From: Sphingomonas sp. CFBP 8760
Lineage (GTDB): Bacteria; Pseudomonadota; Alphaproteobacteria; Sphingomonadales; Sphingomonadaceae
Assembly (NCBI RefSeq): GCF_014841615.1
Contig: NZ_JACYUG010000009.1
Location: 103,358-167,357, forward strand
Reading direction: 5' to 3'
DNA length: 64,000 bases
Below the pieces are notes generated by a model that was not told the origin of the DNA, did not search any database, and worked only from the letters and a program-made list of their open reading frames with translations. The first letter of the stretch is position 1, and every line of letters starts with the position of its first letter. Positions 36,460 to 46,051 of this stretch are shown piece after piece. A program made the translations under genes and the position numbers.

Positions 36460-37320
36460 ATGACCCAGATCACCGTTGCCGCACTGCAACTCGGCTTCTC
36501 GACCGATATCGATGCCAACATCGCCAACGTCTCGCGCCTCGTGCGCGAGGCGGCGGCGCAGGGGGCGCAGGTGATCCTGCCGCCCGAACTGTTCGAGGGC
36601 GAATATTTCTGCCGGGTCGAGGACGAGGGGCTGTTCGCCAACGCCGCGCCCGTCACCGAACACAAGGCGGTCCTCGCGATGCAGGCGCTGGCGGAGGCGC
36701 TGCGGGTGACGATCCCGACCAGCTTCTTCGAGGCGGACGGGCCGCATCATTACAACAGCCTCGCGATGATCGGCCCGGACGGCGAGGTGCAGGGCGTCTA
36801 TCGCAAGAGCCACATCCCCGATGGCCCCGGCTACGAGGAGAAATTCTATTTCCGCCCCGGCAACACCGGGTTCAAGGTATGGCCCGCCCCGCCGTCCGCG
36901 CCCGGCTGGAAACTGGGCGTCGGCGTCTGCTGGGACCAGTGGTATCCCGAAACCGCACGCGCGATGATGCTGATGGGGGCGGAACTGCTGTTCTACCCCA
37001 CCGCGATCGGCAGCGAGCCGCACGACACCAGCCTCGACACCGCCCGGCTGTGGCGACGCGCGATGGTCGGCCATGCGGTGTCCAACGTGGTACCGGTGAT
37101 CGCCGCCAACCGGATCGGTACCGAGCACGACCAGACCTTCTACGGCACCAGCTTCATCACCGACGAGCGCGGCGACATCCTCGCCGAGCTGGGCCGCGAG
37201 GAGGAGGGCGTGATCGTCGCGACGCTCGATCTCGACCGGATCAGGCGGCATCGCGCCGCCTTCGGCTTTTTCCGCGATCGCCGCCCCGAACTGTACGGAC
37301 GGCTGGTTCAGGATATCTGA
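36460..37320 (+). CDS. aguB: N-carbamoylputrescine amidase
   Basis: A 286-residue nitrilase-superfamily amidase giving putrescine, CO2 and ammonia. The Glu-Lys-Cys triad is visible: PPELFEGEYF, YRKSHIPDGPGYEEKFYF and GVGVCWDQWYPE (Cys about residue 149). The step follows AguA, and the two genes provide the arginine decarboxylase-derived route to putrescine. No arginine decarboxylase is in this window. Confidence 0.95.
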   Translation: MTQITVAALQLGFSTDIDANIANVSRLVREAAAQGAQVILPPELFEGEYFCRVEDEGLFANAAPVTEHKAVLAMQALAEALRVTIPTSFFEADGPHHYNSLAMIGPDGEVQGVYRKSHIPDGPGYEEKFYFRPGNTGFKVWPAPPSAPGWKLGVGVCWDQWYPETARAMMLMGAELLFYPTAIGSEPHDTSLDTARLWRRAMVGHAVSNVVPVIAANRIGTEHDQTFYGTSFITDERGDILAELGREEEGVIVATLDLDRIRRHRAAFGFFRDRRPELYGRLVQDI

Positions 37321-37373
37321 TCCGGAACCGGGGCGGCGGCGGTGCTTTCTGTGTGGCAAAGGGGATCATATCG

Positions 37374-38342
37374 ATGAAGACGCCGCTGTTCGCCGCCCTC
37401 CTGCTGGCCACCACCGTCACCGCATCACCGGTGGCGGCGCAGCAGGCGATCTCCGCCTCGGACCGGCAACAGGGCAATGCCGCCCACCCGCAACTGATGG
37501 CGGAGTTCGGCGGTGCCTATACCGGCCCGCAGGCGGCGTATGTGGCGCGGATCGGCAAGCAGGTCGCGGTGAAATCAGGCCTGTCGAACGCGGCGGGGGA
37601 CTTCACCGTCACCACGCTCAATTCGCCGGTGGAAAACGCCTTCGCGATTCCGGGCGGCTATATCTACATCACCCGGCAATTGCTGGCGCTGATGAATTCG
37701 GACGCCGAACTCGCCTCGGTGCTGGGGCATGAGGTCGGCCATGTCGCCGCCCGTCATGCCGCCAGCCGCAACAAGCGGTCGACGATCGGATCGGTGCTGG
37801 CGGCGGCGGCCAGCATGGCGACGGGCAGCGAGCTGGCGGGGCGGGCGATCGGCACCGGTGCGCAGCTCTACACGCTGAAATACGGGCGCGATCAGGAATA
37901 TCAGGCGGATGCGCTGGGCGTGCGGTACATGACTGCGGCGGGCTATGATCCTTATGCGGCGGCCGATATCCTGTCCGCGCTCGATGCCTCCACCGGGCTG
38001 GCGTCGAACGGCACGGGACGGTCGCAACCGACCTGGATGTCGTCCCACCCCAACAGCGCCGATCGCGTTCGCCGCGCGGTGGAACTGGCCGCCGCCACCG
38101 GCCGGCCGGAAACCACGCCGCCACAGGATGTCCGCTTCCTGCGGATGCTCGACGGCCTGCCCTATGGCCAGGGGCGGCAGGTGATCCGGATCGCGACGGT
38201 AGGGCCGCGCGACACGGTCGACACCCTGTCGGCGCGCATGGCCGGCGATACCAAGCGGGAGCGGTTCATGGTCCTGAACGGGCTGACCGACGATCGGCCG
38301 CTGGCGCCGGGATCGCTGGTGAAGCTGGTCGTCGCCGCCTGA
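37374..38342 (+). CDS. M48-family zinc metalloprotease with LysM-like tail
   Basis: A 322-residue secreted peptidase. A signal peptide ends near VAAQQA. The zinc motif HEVGH (residues 119-123) and downstream EYQADALGVRYM (third ligand Glu) match M48B-type periplasmic peptidases such as BepA. The C-terminal 50 residues (TVGPRDTVDTLSARM to LAPGSLVKLV) look like a LysM domain that could bind peptidoglycan. A role in outer-membrane protein quality control is inferred. Confidence 0.9.
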   Translation: MKTPLFAALLLATTVTASPVAAQQAISASDRQQGNAAHPQLMAEFGGAYTGPQAAYVARIGKQVAVKSGLSNAAGDFTVTTLNSPVENAFAIPGGYIYITRQLLALMNSDAELASVLGHEVGHVAARHAASRNKRSTIGSVLAAAASMATGSELAGRAIGTGAQLYTLKYGRDQEYQADALGVRYMTAAGYDPYAAADILSALDASTGLASNGTGRSQPTWMSSHPNSADRVRRAVELAAATGRPETTPPQDVRFLRMLDGLPYGQGRQVIRIATVGPRDTVDTLSARMAGDTKRERFMVLNGLTDDRPLAPGSLVKLVVAA

Positions 38343-38362
38343 TCCCCGCCGGGAACGACCCG

Positions 38363-38378
38363 CGTTCCACGTGGAACG
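38363..38378. other. parS-like centromere site
   Basis: CGTTCCACGTGGAACG is a perfect 16-base palindrome that matches the universal chromosomal parS core TGTTNCACGTGNAACA at all but the two outermost bases. It is intergenic. ParB would nucleate here for chromosome segregation, and MipZ (15408-16259) binds ParB. It is the only such site I found in the window. Confidence 0.75.
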
Positions 38379-38455
38379 TTTGCGGAACATCTTTCATGTC
38401 ATGGCGTCATCAAGCCCGATGACGACCCGCCCCGGCCTCGCTACAACGCCGGGTC

Positions 38456-39511
38456 ATGCATCGTCCTGCGTTATCGATCGTCGTCCCCTGCTATAACGAA
38501 GCCGCCTGTCTCGACCTGCTCCACAAGCGGGTATCGGCGGCGGCGCGGGCGGCGGTGGGGGACGATCACGAGATCGTGTTCATCAACGATGGCTCGCGCG
38601 ACGACAGCTGGGCGGTGATGCAGCGGCTGGCCGCCGCCGACCCGCGGCTGGTGGCGATCAACCTGTCGCGCAACCACGGCCACCAACTGGCGCTGACCGC
38701 CGGGCTGGACCTGTGTGCGGGGCAACAGATTCTCATCATCGATGCCGATTTGCAGGACCCGCCCGAACTGCTCGCCGACATGCGGGCGGCGATGGCGGCG
38801 CAGGGGGCCGATGTCGTCTATGCCGTCCGCCGCCGCCGCGAGGGCGAGACGGTGTTCAAGAAGGCGACGGCGGCGCTGTTCTATCGCGTGCTAGATCGCG
38901 TCACCGACACGCAGATCCCGCTCGACACCGGCGATTTCCGGCTGATGAGCCGCCGTGCGCTCGACGCGCTGCTGTCGCTGCCCGAACAGGCGCGTTTCAT
39001 CCGGGGCATGGTGGCGTGGATCGGGTTCCGGCAGGTGCCTTTCCCCTATGACCGGGCCGAGCGCCATGCGGGCGAAACCCATTATCCGCTGGGCAAGATG
39101 ATCCGGCTCGCCTTCGATGCCGTCACCGGCTTCTCCACCGCGCCGCTGCGCTTCGCCAGCCATGTCGGGCTGGCGCTGACGGCGGTGTCGCTGCTGCTGA
39201 TCGTGTATATCGCGATCGGCTGGCTGTCGGGCACGGCGGTGCAAGGCTGGACCTCGACGATGCTGGTCACCGTGGTGCTGGGCGCGGTGCAGATGTTCGT
39301 GCTGGGGATGATCGGCGAGTATCTCGGCCGGCTGTACATCGAATCGAAACGGCGGCCGCTGTATCTGGTCGCCGACGTGGCGGGGCCGGTGCTGGGTCAG
39401 GCGACCCTGGGGTTCCGGGCGGAGGTGACACCCGATCCTCTCCCCTCGCCCTCGGGGGAAGATCCTGTCGGCGAGCGCGGCATTCGTGAAAGCGCCCTGC
39501 CCCGTCCTTAG
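38456..39511 (+). CDS. Family 2 glycosyltransferase, GtrB/DPM1-like
   Basis: A 351-residue membrane glycosyltransferase. The N-terminal GT-A fold has SIVVPCYNEAACL, FINDGSRDDSW and IDADLQDPPE (metal/nucleotide binding). Two C-terminal membrane helices follow (ALTAVSLLLIVYIAIGWL and the next). Such enzymes load sugars on undecaprenyl phosphate. The last ~25 residues are Pro/Gly-rich, ending two bases before the REP-like palindrome, and are probably dispensable. A GtrA protein lies at 40367-40786. Confidence 0.9.
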   Translation: MHRPALSIVVPCYNEAACLDLLHKRVSAAARAAVGDDHEIVFINDGSRDDSWAVMQRLAAADPRLVAINLSRNHGHQLALTAGLDLCAGQQILIIDADLQDPPELLADMRAAMAAQGADVVYAVRRRREGETVFKKATAALFYRVLDRVTDTQIPLDTGDFRLMSRRALDALLSLPEQARFIRGMVAWIGFRQVPFPYDRAERHAGETHYPLGKMIRLAFDAVTGFSTAPLRFASHVGLALTAVSLLLIVYIAIGWLSGTAVQGWTSTMLVTVVLGAVQMFVLGMIGEYLGRLYIESKRRPLYLVADVAGPVLGQATLGFRAEVTPDPLPSPSGEDPVGERGIRESALPRP

Positions 39512-39512
39512 C

Positions 39513-39592
39513 CCGTCATGGCGAGCGTAGCGAAGCAATCCAGAGCCCAAGCCGTGACGCCCTGGATTGCTTCGCTACGCTCGCCATGACGG
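39513..39592. repeat. Long REP-like palindrome, copy 2 (31-bp perfect arms, 18-nt loop)
   Basis: Bases 39513-39543 and 39562-39592 are perfect reverse complements. The arms share the core GCGAGCGTAGCGAAGCAATC with copy 1 at 12848-12931, differing at one internal position (ATTGCG versus ATGGCG). The element lies between convergent genes. Confidence 0.9.
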
Positions 39593-39636
39593 ATTAGTAG
39601 GTTTCACGTCATCATGTGCTGATGGGGAGGGACCGT

Positions 39637-40365
39637 TCAGGCCGGCTTCGCCAGCGTCACGATCGATACGCCCGGCCCCATCGGCACGCGGCCGACCATG
39701 TGGCGTTCCAGGCGGAAGATGCTTTCGAACAGCTTGTTGACCATCGGCGGCGGTGGCGAGTCGTCGCTGTCGTCGCGGCCGGTCAGCCGGCCGGCCAGTC
39801 GCGCGCCCGCTGCCAGCGGGAACAGCAGGCTGTTGAAATAGCCCAGCTTCTCCGGCTTCAGCCCCGCCGCGCCGATCGCAGCGCGCAGCGTCTTCTTCGA
39901 ATAGCGGCGGTGATGGTGGTTCACCACGTCGTGCGCGCTCCACAGCCACTGGTGCGCGGGCACCGCGATCAGGATCTTGCCGCCCGGCGCGAGGCAGGTC
40001 GCCATCGCGGCGAGCGCGGCGACATCGTCCTCGATATGCTCGACCACGTCGAGCACCGCGACCAGATCGTAACTACCGCGCGGTACGCCGGGCAGCGCGG
40101 GCAGCGGCGCATCGCCGATCGGGCGGCCCAGCCGCTCCGCCGCGATCGCGCGCGCGGCGGGATCGATCTCGATCGCGTCGACATGGCCGAACTGCGCCAG
40201 CATCGGCAGATTGTGCCCGGTGCCGCAGCCGATTTCCAGAATACGCGCCTGCGTCGGCAGGTCGCCGAAACGGCGGAGATAATCCGCCAGGATGTCGCGG
40301 CGTGCCCGGTACCACCAGTGCGTCGAGTCGTGGGCCGCCATGCGGTCGTAGACAATGCGATCCAT
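39637..40365 (-). CDS. Class I SAM-dependent methyltransferase
   Basis: A 242-residue methyltransferase with motif I RILEIGCGTGHNLPML, an acidic end to strand 2 (DAIEIDPAAR) and LVAVLDVVEHIEDD. It is of the UbiE/type-11 style. It starts one base after the GtrA stop on the same strand, and GT2 and GT-C genes flank the pair, so a lipid-linked or surface glycan substrate is likely; a small-molecule substrate remains possible. Confidence 0.85.
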   Translation of the reverse strand: MDRIVYDRMAAHDSTHWWYRARRDILADYLRRFGDLPTQARILEIGCGTGHNLPMLAQFGHVDAIEIDPAARAIAAERLGRPIGDAPLPALPGVPRGSYDLVAVLDVVEHIEDDVAALAAMATCLAPGGKILIAVPAHQWLWSAHDVVNHHHRRYSKKTLRAAIGAAGLKPEKLGYFNSLLFPLAAGARLAGRLTGRDDSDDSPPPPMVNKLFESIFRLERHMVGRVPMGPGVSIVTLAKPA

Positions 40366-40366
40366 G

Positions 40367-40786
40367 TCAGGCGAATACCCAGAGGCGGTTGAGGGCGAAG
40401 ATCACGAGCGGCGTCACGAACAGCACCGGCACCAGCGGCCACCACCACGGCCCCGCCAGCATCGCGTCGTCGGTCAGCAGGAACACCCAGCCGGTGTTGA
40501 TCGCATAGCTGATGAGCGAGACCAGAAAGAAGCGGATCGTCGTCTGCCGCATGTCGGCGCCGTGGCCACGAAAGCTCCACCGGCTGTGGATGACGTAGCC
40601 GGCCAGCATCGCGACCAGATAGCCGGCCAGATTGGCGACCTGTTCGGAGGTGACGCGGTATTTGGCGAGCGGCGAATAGACGATCGTGTAGAGCGCGGTC
40701 GTGATCCCGCCCGCGATCGCGAAGCGGAACAGCTGCATGAACAATTCGCTCTGCCGCCACCTGTCGATTCTGGATAACACCGCCAC
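40367..40786 (-). CDS. GtrA-family membrane protein
   Basis: A 139-residue protein with four membrane helices, matching GtrA/DPMS1-like flippases: LFRFAIAGGITTALYTIVYSPL, NLAGYLVAMLAGYVIHSRWSF, FFLVSLISYAINTGWVFLL. These proteins move polyprenyl-linked sugars across the membrane with a GtrB-type transferase such as the GT2 at 38456-39511. Start is a GTG preceded by AAGGGC. Confidence 0.9.
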   Translation of the reverse strand: MAVLSRIDRWRQSELFMQLFRFAIAGGITTALYTIVYSPLAKYRVTSEQVANLAGYLVAMLAGYVIHSRWSFRGHGADMRQTTIRFFLVSLISYAINTGWVFLLTDDAMLAGPWWWPLVPVLFVTPLVIFALNRLWVFA

Positions 40787-40860
40787 CGCTTGCCCTTTGC
40801 GCCGCCATCCGTAGAGCGGACCCCCGCGCTTAGAGGGCGCGACGACAAGGGGAAAGCGTT

Positions 40861-42648
40861 TTGATCCTGGATGGGGCGCCCGCGTTGCGGCGCGAGCTGG
40901 AGCGCCGCTGGCTCGCCTTCGTCGTCATCGCCTGGGTCGTGGCGTCGGCCTGGTTCGTGTTCGACCGGTGGAGCGCGATCCGCTGGCTGTCGCTGGGCGA
41001 TACCGACGACAATATGCGCCTGATGCAGGTGCGGGCGTGGATGGCCGGTCAGGGCTGGTACGACCTGCGCCAGTACCGGATGAACCCGCCCGCCGGCTTC
41101 GACATCCACTGGAGCCGGATCGTCGATCTGCCGATCGCCGGGCTGATCCTGTTGTTCCGCCAGTTCACCTCGCCAAGCTGGGCGGAGCGGCTGGCGGTGG
41201 GGGTCGCGCCGCTGCTGCCGCTGGGCATCGTCATGGTGTCGCTGGCGGCGGTGACGCGGCGGCTGGTGGCGCCGGTCGCGTGGCCGCTCGCCCTGATCTT
41301 CCTGATCGCCAGCGCCGGTGCGACGATGCTGATGTTCATGCCAGAACGCATCGACCATCATGGCTGGCAGCTCGCCTGCCTGGCGGTGACGGTGGCGGGC
41401 CTCAGCGATCCGCGGCGCGGGCGCGGCGGCGCGCTGGTCGGCCTCGCCAGTGCGATGTCGCTGTCGATCGGGCTGGAACTGCTGCCCTATTGCGCGATGG
41501 CGGGGGCGATCCAGACGCTGCGCTGGGTGTGGGACCGGTCCGAGGAGCGCCGGCTGGAAATCTATGCGATCACGCTGGCGGGCGGCGGCGCGGCCGGCTT
41601 CGCATTGTTCGCCTCGGAGGCGAACCGGGTGATGCGGTGCGACGCGCTGACGCCGGTCTGGCTCAGCGTGCTGGTGGCGGCGGGAGCGCTGCTGTACCTG
41701 ATCGCGCTGATCGCGCCGCGCACGATCGTGGTGCGCGCCGGGCTGGCGGTGGCGGCGGGGGCGACGATCGCGATCTGCTTCGCGATGTTCTTCCCGCAGT
41801 GCCTGGGCCGCCCCGAACAGGTATCGCCCGAACTGGTGCGGACATGGCTGTCGAACGTGCGTGAGGCCAAGCCGCTCTACATGCATCCGTTCCGCGTCGC
41901 CTTCGTGATCGCGACGCTGCCCGTCATCGGGCTGATCGGGGCGATCATCGGCACATGGCGTGCGCGGCGCACCCCGGAACTGACCGGCTGGGCGGCGGTG
42001 ACGCTGTTCACCGCCTTCGCCGTCGCGATGCTGGCGTGGCAGGCGCGCGCCGGGCCGGCGGCGCAGTTGCTCGCGATCCCCGGCGCGGTCGCGCTGGCGG
42101 CGCTGGTCTTGCCGAAGATCCTCGGCCACCGGCTGATGGCGGTGCGGGTGCTCGGCACCGCCGCGGGCTTCGTCCTCATATCCGGGTTGTTCGCCGGCTA
42201 CGTCGTCCGCTGGTTGCCCGCCAAGGCGCAGGCCAATGCCTATACGAAGCGCGTCAACGCCGCGACGGGCGAGTGCATGCGCACTTCGCGCCTGCTGATG
42301 CTGAACGCGTATCCGGCGGCGACGGTGTTCAGCTTCACCGATCTGGGGCCGCGCCTGATCACCGTGACGCACCACAATGCGATCGCCGGCCCGTATCACC
42401 GCAACGGCGACGCGATCCTCGACGTGCAGCACGCCTTTGCCGGATCGCCCGCCCATGCGCGCGCGATCATGAAGCGGCACGGCGCGACGCTGCTGCTGGT
42501 CTGCCCGAACATGAGCGAGGCGACGATCTATCGCGCGCGCAACCCCGGCGGCTTCTACGACCGGATGGCGCATGGTGAGAAGTTCGGCTGGCTGACGCAG
42601 CTGCCGCTGCGCAAGGGGGCGCCGTACCGGCTTTACCGGATCGGGTAG
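40861..42648 (+). CDS. Polytopic GT-C-like glycosyltransferase, unknown substrate
   Basis: A 595-residue membrane protein with about ten helices. The first periplasmic loop has SLGDTDDNMRLMQVRAWM, with acidic residues placed as in GT-C/oligosaccharyltransferase-type enzymes, and HWSRIVDLP after it. A soluble C-terminal ~150-residue domain follows. Homologues in this group are sometimes annotated as AcrB-like, which the sequence does not support. TTG is used as start, with AAGGGG eight bases upstream; no ATG is in frame nearby. It is divergent from gtrA. Confidence 0.75.
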   Translation: MILDGAPALRRELERRWLAFVVIAWVVASAWFVFDRWSAIRWLSLGDTDDNMRLMQVRAWMAGQGWYDLRQYRMNPPAGFDIHWSRIVDLPIAGLILLFRQFTSPSWAERLAVGVAPLLPLGIVMVSLAAVTRRLVAPVAWPLALIFLIASAGATMLMFMPERIDHHGWQLACLAVTVAGLSDPRRGRGGALVGLASAMSLSIGLELLPYCAMAGAIQTLRWVWDRSEERRLEIYAITLAGGGAAGFALFASEANRVMRCDALTPVWLSVLVAAGALLYLIALIAPRTIVVRAGLAVAAGATIAICFAMFFPQCLGRPEQVSPELVRTWLSNVREAKPLYMHPFRVAFVIATLPVIGLIGAIIGTWRARRTPELTGWAAVTLFTAFAVAMLAWQARAGPAAQLLAIPGAVALAALVLPKILGHRLMAVRVLGTAAGFVLISGLFAGYVVRWLPAKAQANAYTKRVNAATGECMRTSRLLMLNAYPAATVFSFTDLGPRLITVTHHNAIAGPYHRNGDAILDVQHAFAGSPAHARAIMKRHGATLLLVCPNMSEATIYRARNPGGFYDRMAHGEKFGWLTQLPLRKGAPYRLYRIG

Positions 42649-42710
42649 GAAACGATCCGTTTCGGACCTTGGTGGCCCTTTACCATCGCGTTTTGCGTAC
42701 AGGCGCGGCC

Positions 42711-42887
42711 ATGCAACCGATGTCCCCCTCCGACCGCCGGCGCGCGCTGGCGGCGATGATCGCCGAATCGCTCAGCCTCGCGGATGCGCTGGGGCTGGGC
42801 ATGGTCAGCCTGTCGCTCAACGGCGCGCTGGAGGACCTGACCGGGCATGGCATGCCGCCGCAGGGGTATGAGGCGACGGCGCACTGA
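42711..42887 (+). CDS. Small hypothetical protein (58 residues)
   Basis: A short acidic-to-neutral helical protein (PMSPSDRRRALAAMIAESLS, then ADALGLGMVSLSLNGALEDL). No family recognised. It follows the GT-C-like gene on the same strand and ends before the convergent marC. The earlier start in the same frame (42669) lacks support. It may be real but is short. Confidence 0.5.
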   Translation: MQPMSPSDRRRALAAMIAESLSLADALGLGMVSLSLNGALEDLTGHGMPPQGYEATAH

Positions 42888-42941
42888 GCCTGCCGCCGTC
42901 GTCGTCGTCATGGCGACGCGGTGCCCCCGCCATGACGGCGA

Positions 42942-43565
42942 TCAGCGCAGCGCCACTTCCACCCCGTCGATCACGAACTGCACCGCCAGCGCGGCGAGCA
43001 GCACCCCGAGCAGGCGGGTGATGACCGCCTCGATCTTGGCCCCCAGCAGCCGCATGATCGGCCCCGCCGCCAGCAACGCCACCAGCGTCAGCGCAAGGAT
43101 CGTCGCCAGCGCGGCCAGCACCACCAGCGTGCGTTCCAGCCCGTCGTTGCGGCTCATCAGCAGCATCACCGACGCGATCGAGCCGGGACCGGCGATCATC
43201 GGCATCGCCATCGGGAAGATCGAGACGTCCTCCGCCTCTTCGGGGATTTCGGCGACCTTGGCGGCGCGATCCTCGCGGCGCTGGGTGCGCTTCTCGAACA
43301 CCATCTCCAGCGCGATCAGGAACAGCATGATGCCGCCCGCGATGCGGAAGCTGGCCAGTTCGATGCCGAGGCCGTGGAGCAGGTCCTCGCCGACCAGCGC
43401 GAACACCAGCAGGATCGCGGCGGCGACGCCGACCGCGCGGATCGCCATCGCCTTGCGGTGCGCGGGCGATGCCGCCGCCGACAGCCCGGCATAGATCGGC
43501 GCGCAGCCGGGCGGATCGATCACCACGAAGAAGGTGATGAGCGACGAGACGAACAGCTCGATCAT
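42942..43565 (-). CDS. MarC-family integral membrane protein
   Basis: A 207-residue protein with six membrane helices of the MarC/UPF0056 family: [18 protein letters not shown] at the start and [16 protein letters not shown] in the middle are its signatures. Despite the name, a role in antibiotic resistance is not shown for the family. Its ATG overlaps the folD stop. Confidence 0.88.
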   Translation of the reverse strand: MIELFVSSLITFFVVIDPPGCAPIYAGLSAAASPAHRKAMAIRAVGVAAAILLVFALVGEDLLHGLGIELASFRIAGGIMLFLIALEMVFEKRTQRREDRAAKVAEIPEEAEDVSIFPMAMPMIAGPGSIASVMLLMSRNDGLERTLVVLAALATILALTLVALLAAGPIMRLLGAKIEAVITRLLGVLLAALAVQFVIDGVEVALR

Positions 43566-44443
43566 GACGCCGTATCGACCGGGGCCGCCACCACCCCCTC
43601 GCGCCGGCAGGCGGAGACATAGGTGTTGCGGAGCAGGCAGGCGATCGTCATCGGCCCGACCCCGCCCGGCACCGGCGTGATCGCGCCCGCGACGGCCACC
43701 GCCTCCGCGAAGTCGACATCGCCGACCAGCCCGGTTTCGGTACGGTTGATGCCGACGTCGATCACGGTCGCGCCCGGCTTGATCCAGTCGCCCTTCACCA
43801 GCGCGGGGATGCCGACCGCCGCGACGACGATGTCGGCGGCGCGGACCCGCGCGGGCAGATCGCGGGTGCGGCTGTGCGCGACGGTGACGGTGCAGCTTTC
43901 CGCGATCAGCAACTGCGCCATCGGCTTGCCGACGATGTTGGAACGGCCGATCACCACCGCGTCCAGCCCCGACAGGCTGCCATGCACCGATTTCAGCAGC
44001 ATCACACATCCGAGCGGGGTGCAGGGGACGAAGCCCGGCATCCCCGTCGCCAGCCGGCCGGCATTGACCGGGTGGAACCCGTCCACGTCCTTGTCCGGGT
44101 CGATCGCGAGCAGCACGGCCTGCGCATCGACCTGTGGCGGCAGCGGCAGTTGCACTAGGATGCCGTCGATCGCGGGATCGACGTTCAGATCGGCGACCAG
44201 CGCCAGCAGCGTCGCGGTGTCGGTGTCGACAGACAGGCGATGCTCGACGCTTTCCATTCCCGCCTCGCGCGTGGCGCGGCCCTTGCTGCGGACATAGACC
44301 GAGGAGGCGGGGTCCTCGCCGACCAGCACCACCGCGAGACCGGGGGCGCGGCCGGTGGCGGCGCGGAAGGCGGGAACGTGGCCGGCGATGGCGGCGCGGA
44401 GGCTGGCGGCATGGGCCTTGCCGTCGATGATGGTGGCGGTCAT
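43562..44443 (-). CDS. folD: Bifunctional methylene-THF dehydrogenase/cyclohydrolase
   Basis: A 293-residue FolD interconverting methylene-, methenyl- and formyl-THF. Motifs: [17 protein letters not shown] with active-site Lys, [42 protein letters not shown] and [13 protein letters not shown]. Start ATG overlaps the stop of the DUF167 gene. Works downstream of GlyA in one-carbon metabolism. Confidence 0.97.
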   Translation of the reverse strand: MTATIIDGKAHAASLRAAIAGHVPAFRAATGRAPGLAVVLVGEDPASSVYVRSKGRATREAGMESVEHRLSVDTDTATLLALVADLNVDPAIDGILVQLPLPPQVDAQAVLLAIDPDKDVDGFHPVNAGRLATGMPGFVPCTPLGCVMLLKSVHGSLSGLDAVVIGRSNIVGKPMAQLLIAESCTVTVAHSRTRDLPARVRAADIVVAAVGIPALVKGDWIKPGATVIDVGINRTETGLVGDVDFAEAVAVAGAITPVPGGVGPMTIACLLRNTYVSACRREGVVAAPVDTAS

Positions 44444-44754
44444 GGTTCGCCCGCATAGAGGTTGCGCGCGGTTTCTGCCAGCGTGGCGGGATCGCCGGTG
44501 ACGCGCAGCCGCTTCAACCGGGCGGTGTCGCCGGCGACGATCGTCACCGCGCGCTTGGGCACCGCGAAGGCGGCGGCGACCAGCGCGATCAGCGCGGCGT
44601 TCGCCTTGCCGTCGACCGGGGCGGCGGCGATGCGGGCCGCCAGCCATGGCCCCTCACCACCGCCCAGCCGGTCACGGCCCCCGCGCGGCGTGACGCGGAC
44701 CGCGACGACGATGCCGTCGGCGGTCGGCGTCCAGGGATCAGGCGACGCCGATAT
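44440..44754 (-). CDS. DUF167/YggU-family protein lacking a canonical start
   Basis: The minus-strand frame reads [20 protein letters not shown], then [19 protein letters not shown] and [13 protein letters not shown]. This is the DUF167 (YggU) signature, small proteins of unknown function. The open frame extends to 44775, but contains no ATG, GTG or TTG before this conserved core; I mark an ATA at 44754 only as the 5' limit. The stop overlaps the folD start and the 5' end overlaps yggT. Either a rare start or a sequence error is involved. Confidence 0.7.
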   Translation of the reverse strand: MSASPDPWTPTADGIVVAVRVTPRGGRDRLGGGEGPWLAARIAAAPVDGKANAALIALVAAAFAVPKRAVTIVAGDTARLKRLRVTGDPATLAETARNLYAGEP

Positions 44755-45037
44755 AGCTGGCCGCGATGTTGGGGATCACGATCTCGCCCAGGATGTAGAC
44801 GATCAGCAGCACGATCATCGGCGACAGGTCGAGCGCGCCGAAATCGGGCATGACGCGGCGGATCGGGCGGTACAGCGGCTCCGTCATCCGGCCGAGTGCG
44901 GTCCAGACCGTGCGGACGAGATCGCTGTGCGTGTTGATGATGTTGAACGCGACCAGCCACGACAGGATCGCCTGGATGACGATGATCCACCAGACGATAT
45001 TGAGCAGCAACTGGGCGATCTGAAGAAGCGCGATCAA
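44738..45037 (-). CDS. YggT-family membrane protein
   Basis: A 99-residue protein with two YGGT helix units: LLLNIVWWIIVIQAILSWLV and SPMIVLLIVYILGEIVI, linked by TEPLYRPIRRVMPDFGALDL. Family members relate to osmotic tolerance or division-site proteins, with function not settled. It starts with TTG, eight bases after GGAGG. It is followed directly by the DUF167 gene, a common yggT-yggU order. Confidence 0.9.
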   Translation of the reverse strand: MIALLQIAQLLLNIVWWIIVIQAILSWLVAFNIINTHSDLVRTVWTALGRMTEPLYRPIRRVMPDFGALDLSPMIVLLIVYILGEIVIPNIAASYIGVA

Positions 45038-45116
45038 AGGGGGAGCCTCCGGTGGGGATACGTCACTCTATAGGAAGCCGCGGGGCTGCGTAGAAGCCCC
45101 GTGCCGATATCGCCGG

Positions 45117-46031
45117 TCAGCGTGCGCCCGCCTTCGCGCTGACCAGCGTGCCCGCGCCCGCCCGGGTGAAGATTTCCAGCAGCATTGCGTGCGGCACGCG
45201 CCCGTCAAGGATCACGGCGGCGTCGACGCCCGATTGCACCGCCGCCACGCACGTCTCGATCTTGGGGATCATGCCGCCGGTGATGGTGCCGTCGGCGCGC
45301 AGTTCGGCAACGCGGGCAGGGTCGAGCGAGGTGAGCAGCTCGCCCTGCTTGTCGAGCACACCCGCCACGTCGGTCAGCAGGAAGAAGCGCGCCGCGCCCA
45401 GCGCCGCGGCGATCGCGCCCGCCATCGTATCGGCGTTGATGTTGTAGGTGTGGCCGTCCGCGCCGATCCCCACGGGGGCGACGACCGGGATGATCCCCGC
45501 ACTGGACAGCGTATCGAGGATGCGGCGATCGACGGCGATCGGTTCGCCGACGAAGCCCAGATCGACATGGCGCTCGATTCCCTGGAGCGGATCGGGGTCC
45601 ATCCGCCCGACCTTCTCGGCCAGCACCAGCCCGGCGTCCTTGCCGGAGATGCCGACCGCGCGGCCGCCGGCCTGCCCGATCCAGCCGACGATATCCTTGT
45701 TGATCGATCCGGCCAGCACCATCTCGGCGATCTGCGCGGTTTCCTTGTCGGTCACGCGCAGGCCGTTGATGAAGCGCGATTCGACGCCCAGCCGCTTCAG
45801 CATCGCACCGATCTGCGGCCCGCCACCATGGACCACCACCGGGTTGATGCCGACCGCCTTCAGCAGCACCACGTCCTCGGCGAAATCGCGCTGCAGTTCG
45901 GGATCGCCCATCGCGTGGCCGCCATATTTCACGACGAAGGTCTGCCCCGCGTAACGCTGCAGATAGGGCAGCGCCTCGGTCAGGGTTTCCGCCTTGGCGA
46001 GCAGATGGGGATCGGGCGTGTGGTCGGTCAT
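45117..46031 (-). CDS. argB: Acetylglutamate kinase
   Basis: A 304-residue amino-acid kinase phosphorylating N-acetylglutamate in arginine synthesis. Visible: [12 protein letters not shown] (ATP site Lys), [14 protein letters not shown] (substrate site) and the late [18 protein letters not shown] with TDVAGVLD. It carries an N-terminal helix ([12 protein letters not shown]), usual in hexameric, arginine-inhibited forms. argH lies at 49263-50645, but in a separate unit. Confidence 0.96.
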   Translation of the reverse strand: MTDHTPDPHLLAKAETLTEALPYLQRYAGQTFVVKYGGHAMGDPELQRDFAEDVVLLKAVGINPVVVHGGGPQIGAMLKRLGVESRFINGLRVTDKETAQIAEMVLAGSINKDIVGWIGQAGGRAVGISGKDAGLVLAEKVGRMDPDPLQGIERHVDLGFVGEPIAVDRRILDTLSSAGIIPVVAPVGIGADGHTYNINADTMAGAIAAALGAARFFLLTDVAGVLDKQGELLTSLDPARVAELRADGTITGGMIPKIETCVAAVQSGVDAAVILDGRVPHAMLLEIFTRAGAGTLVSAKAGAR

Positions 46032-46051
46032 CCCGGCCCCTTAGCCACTCC

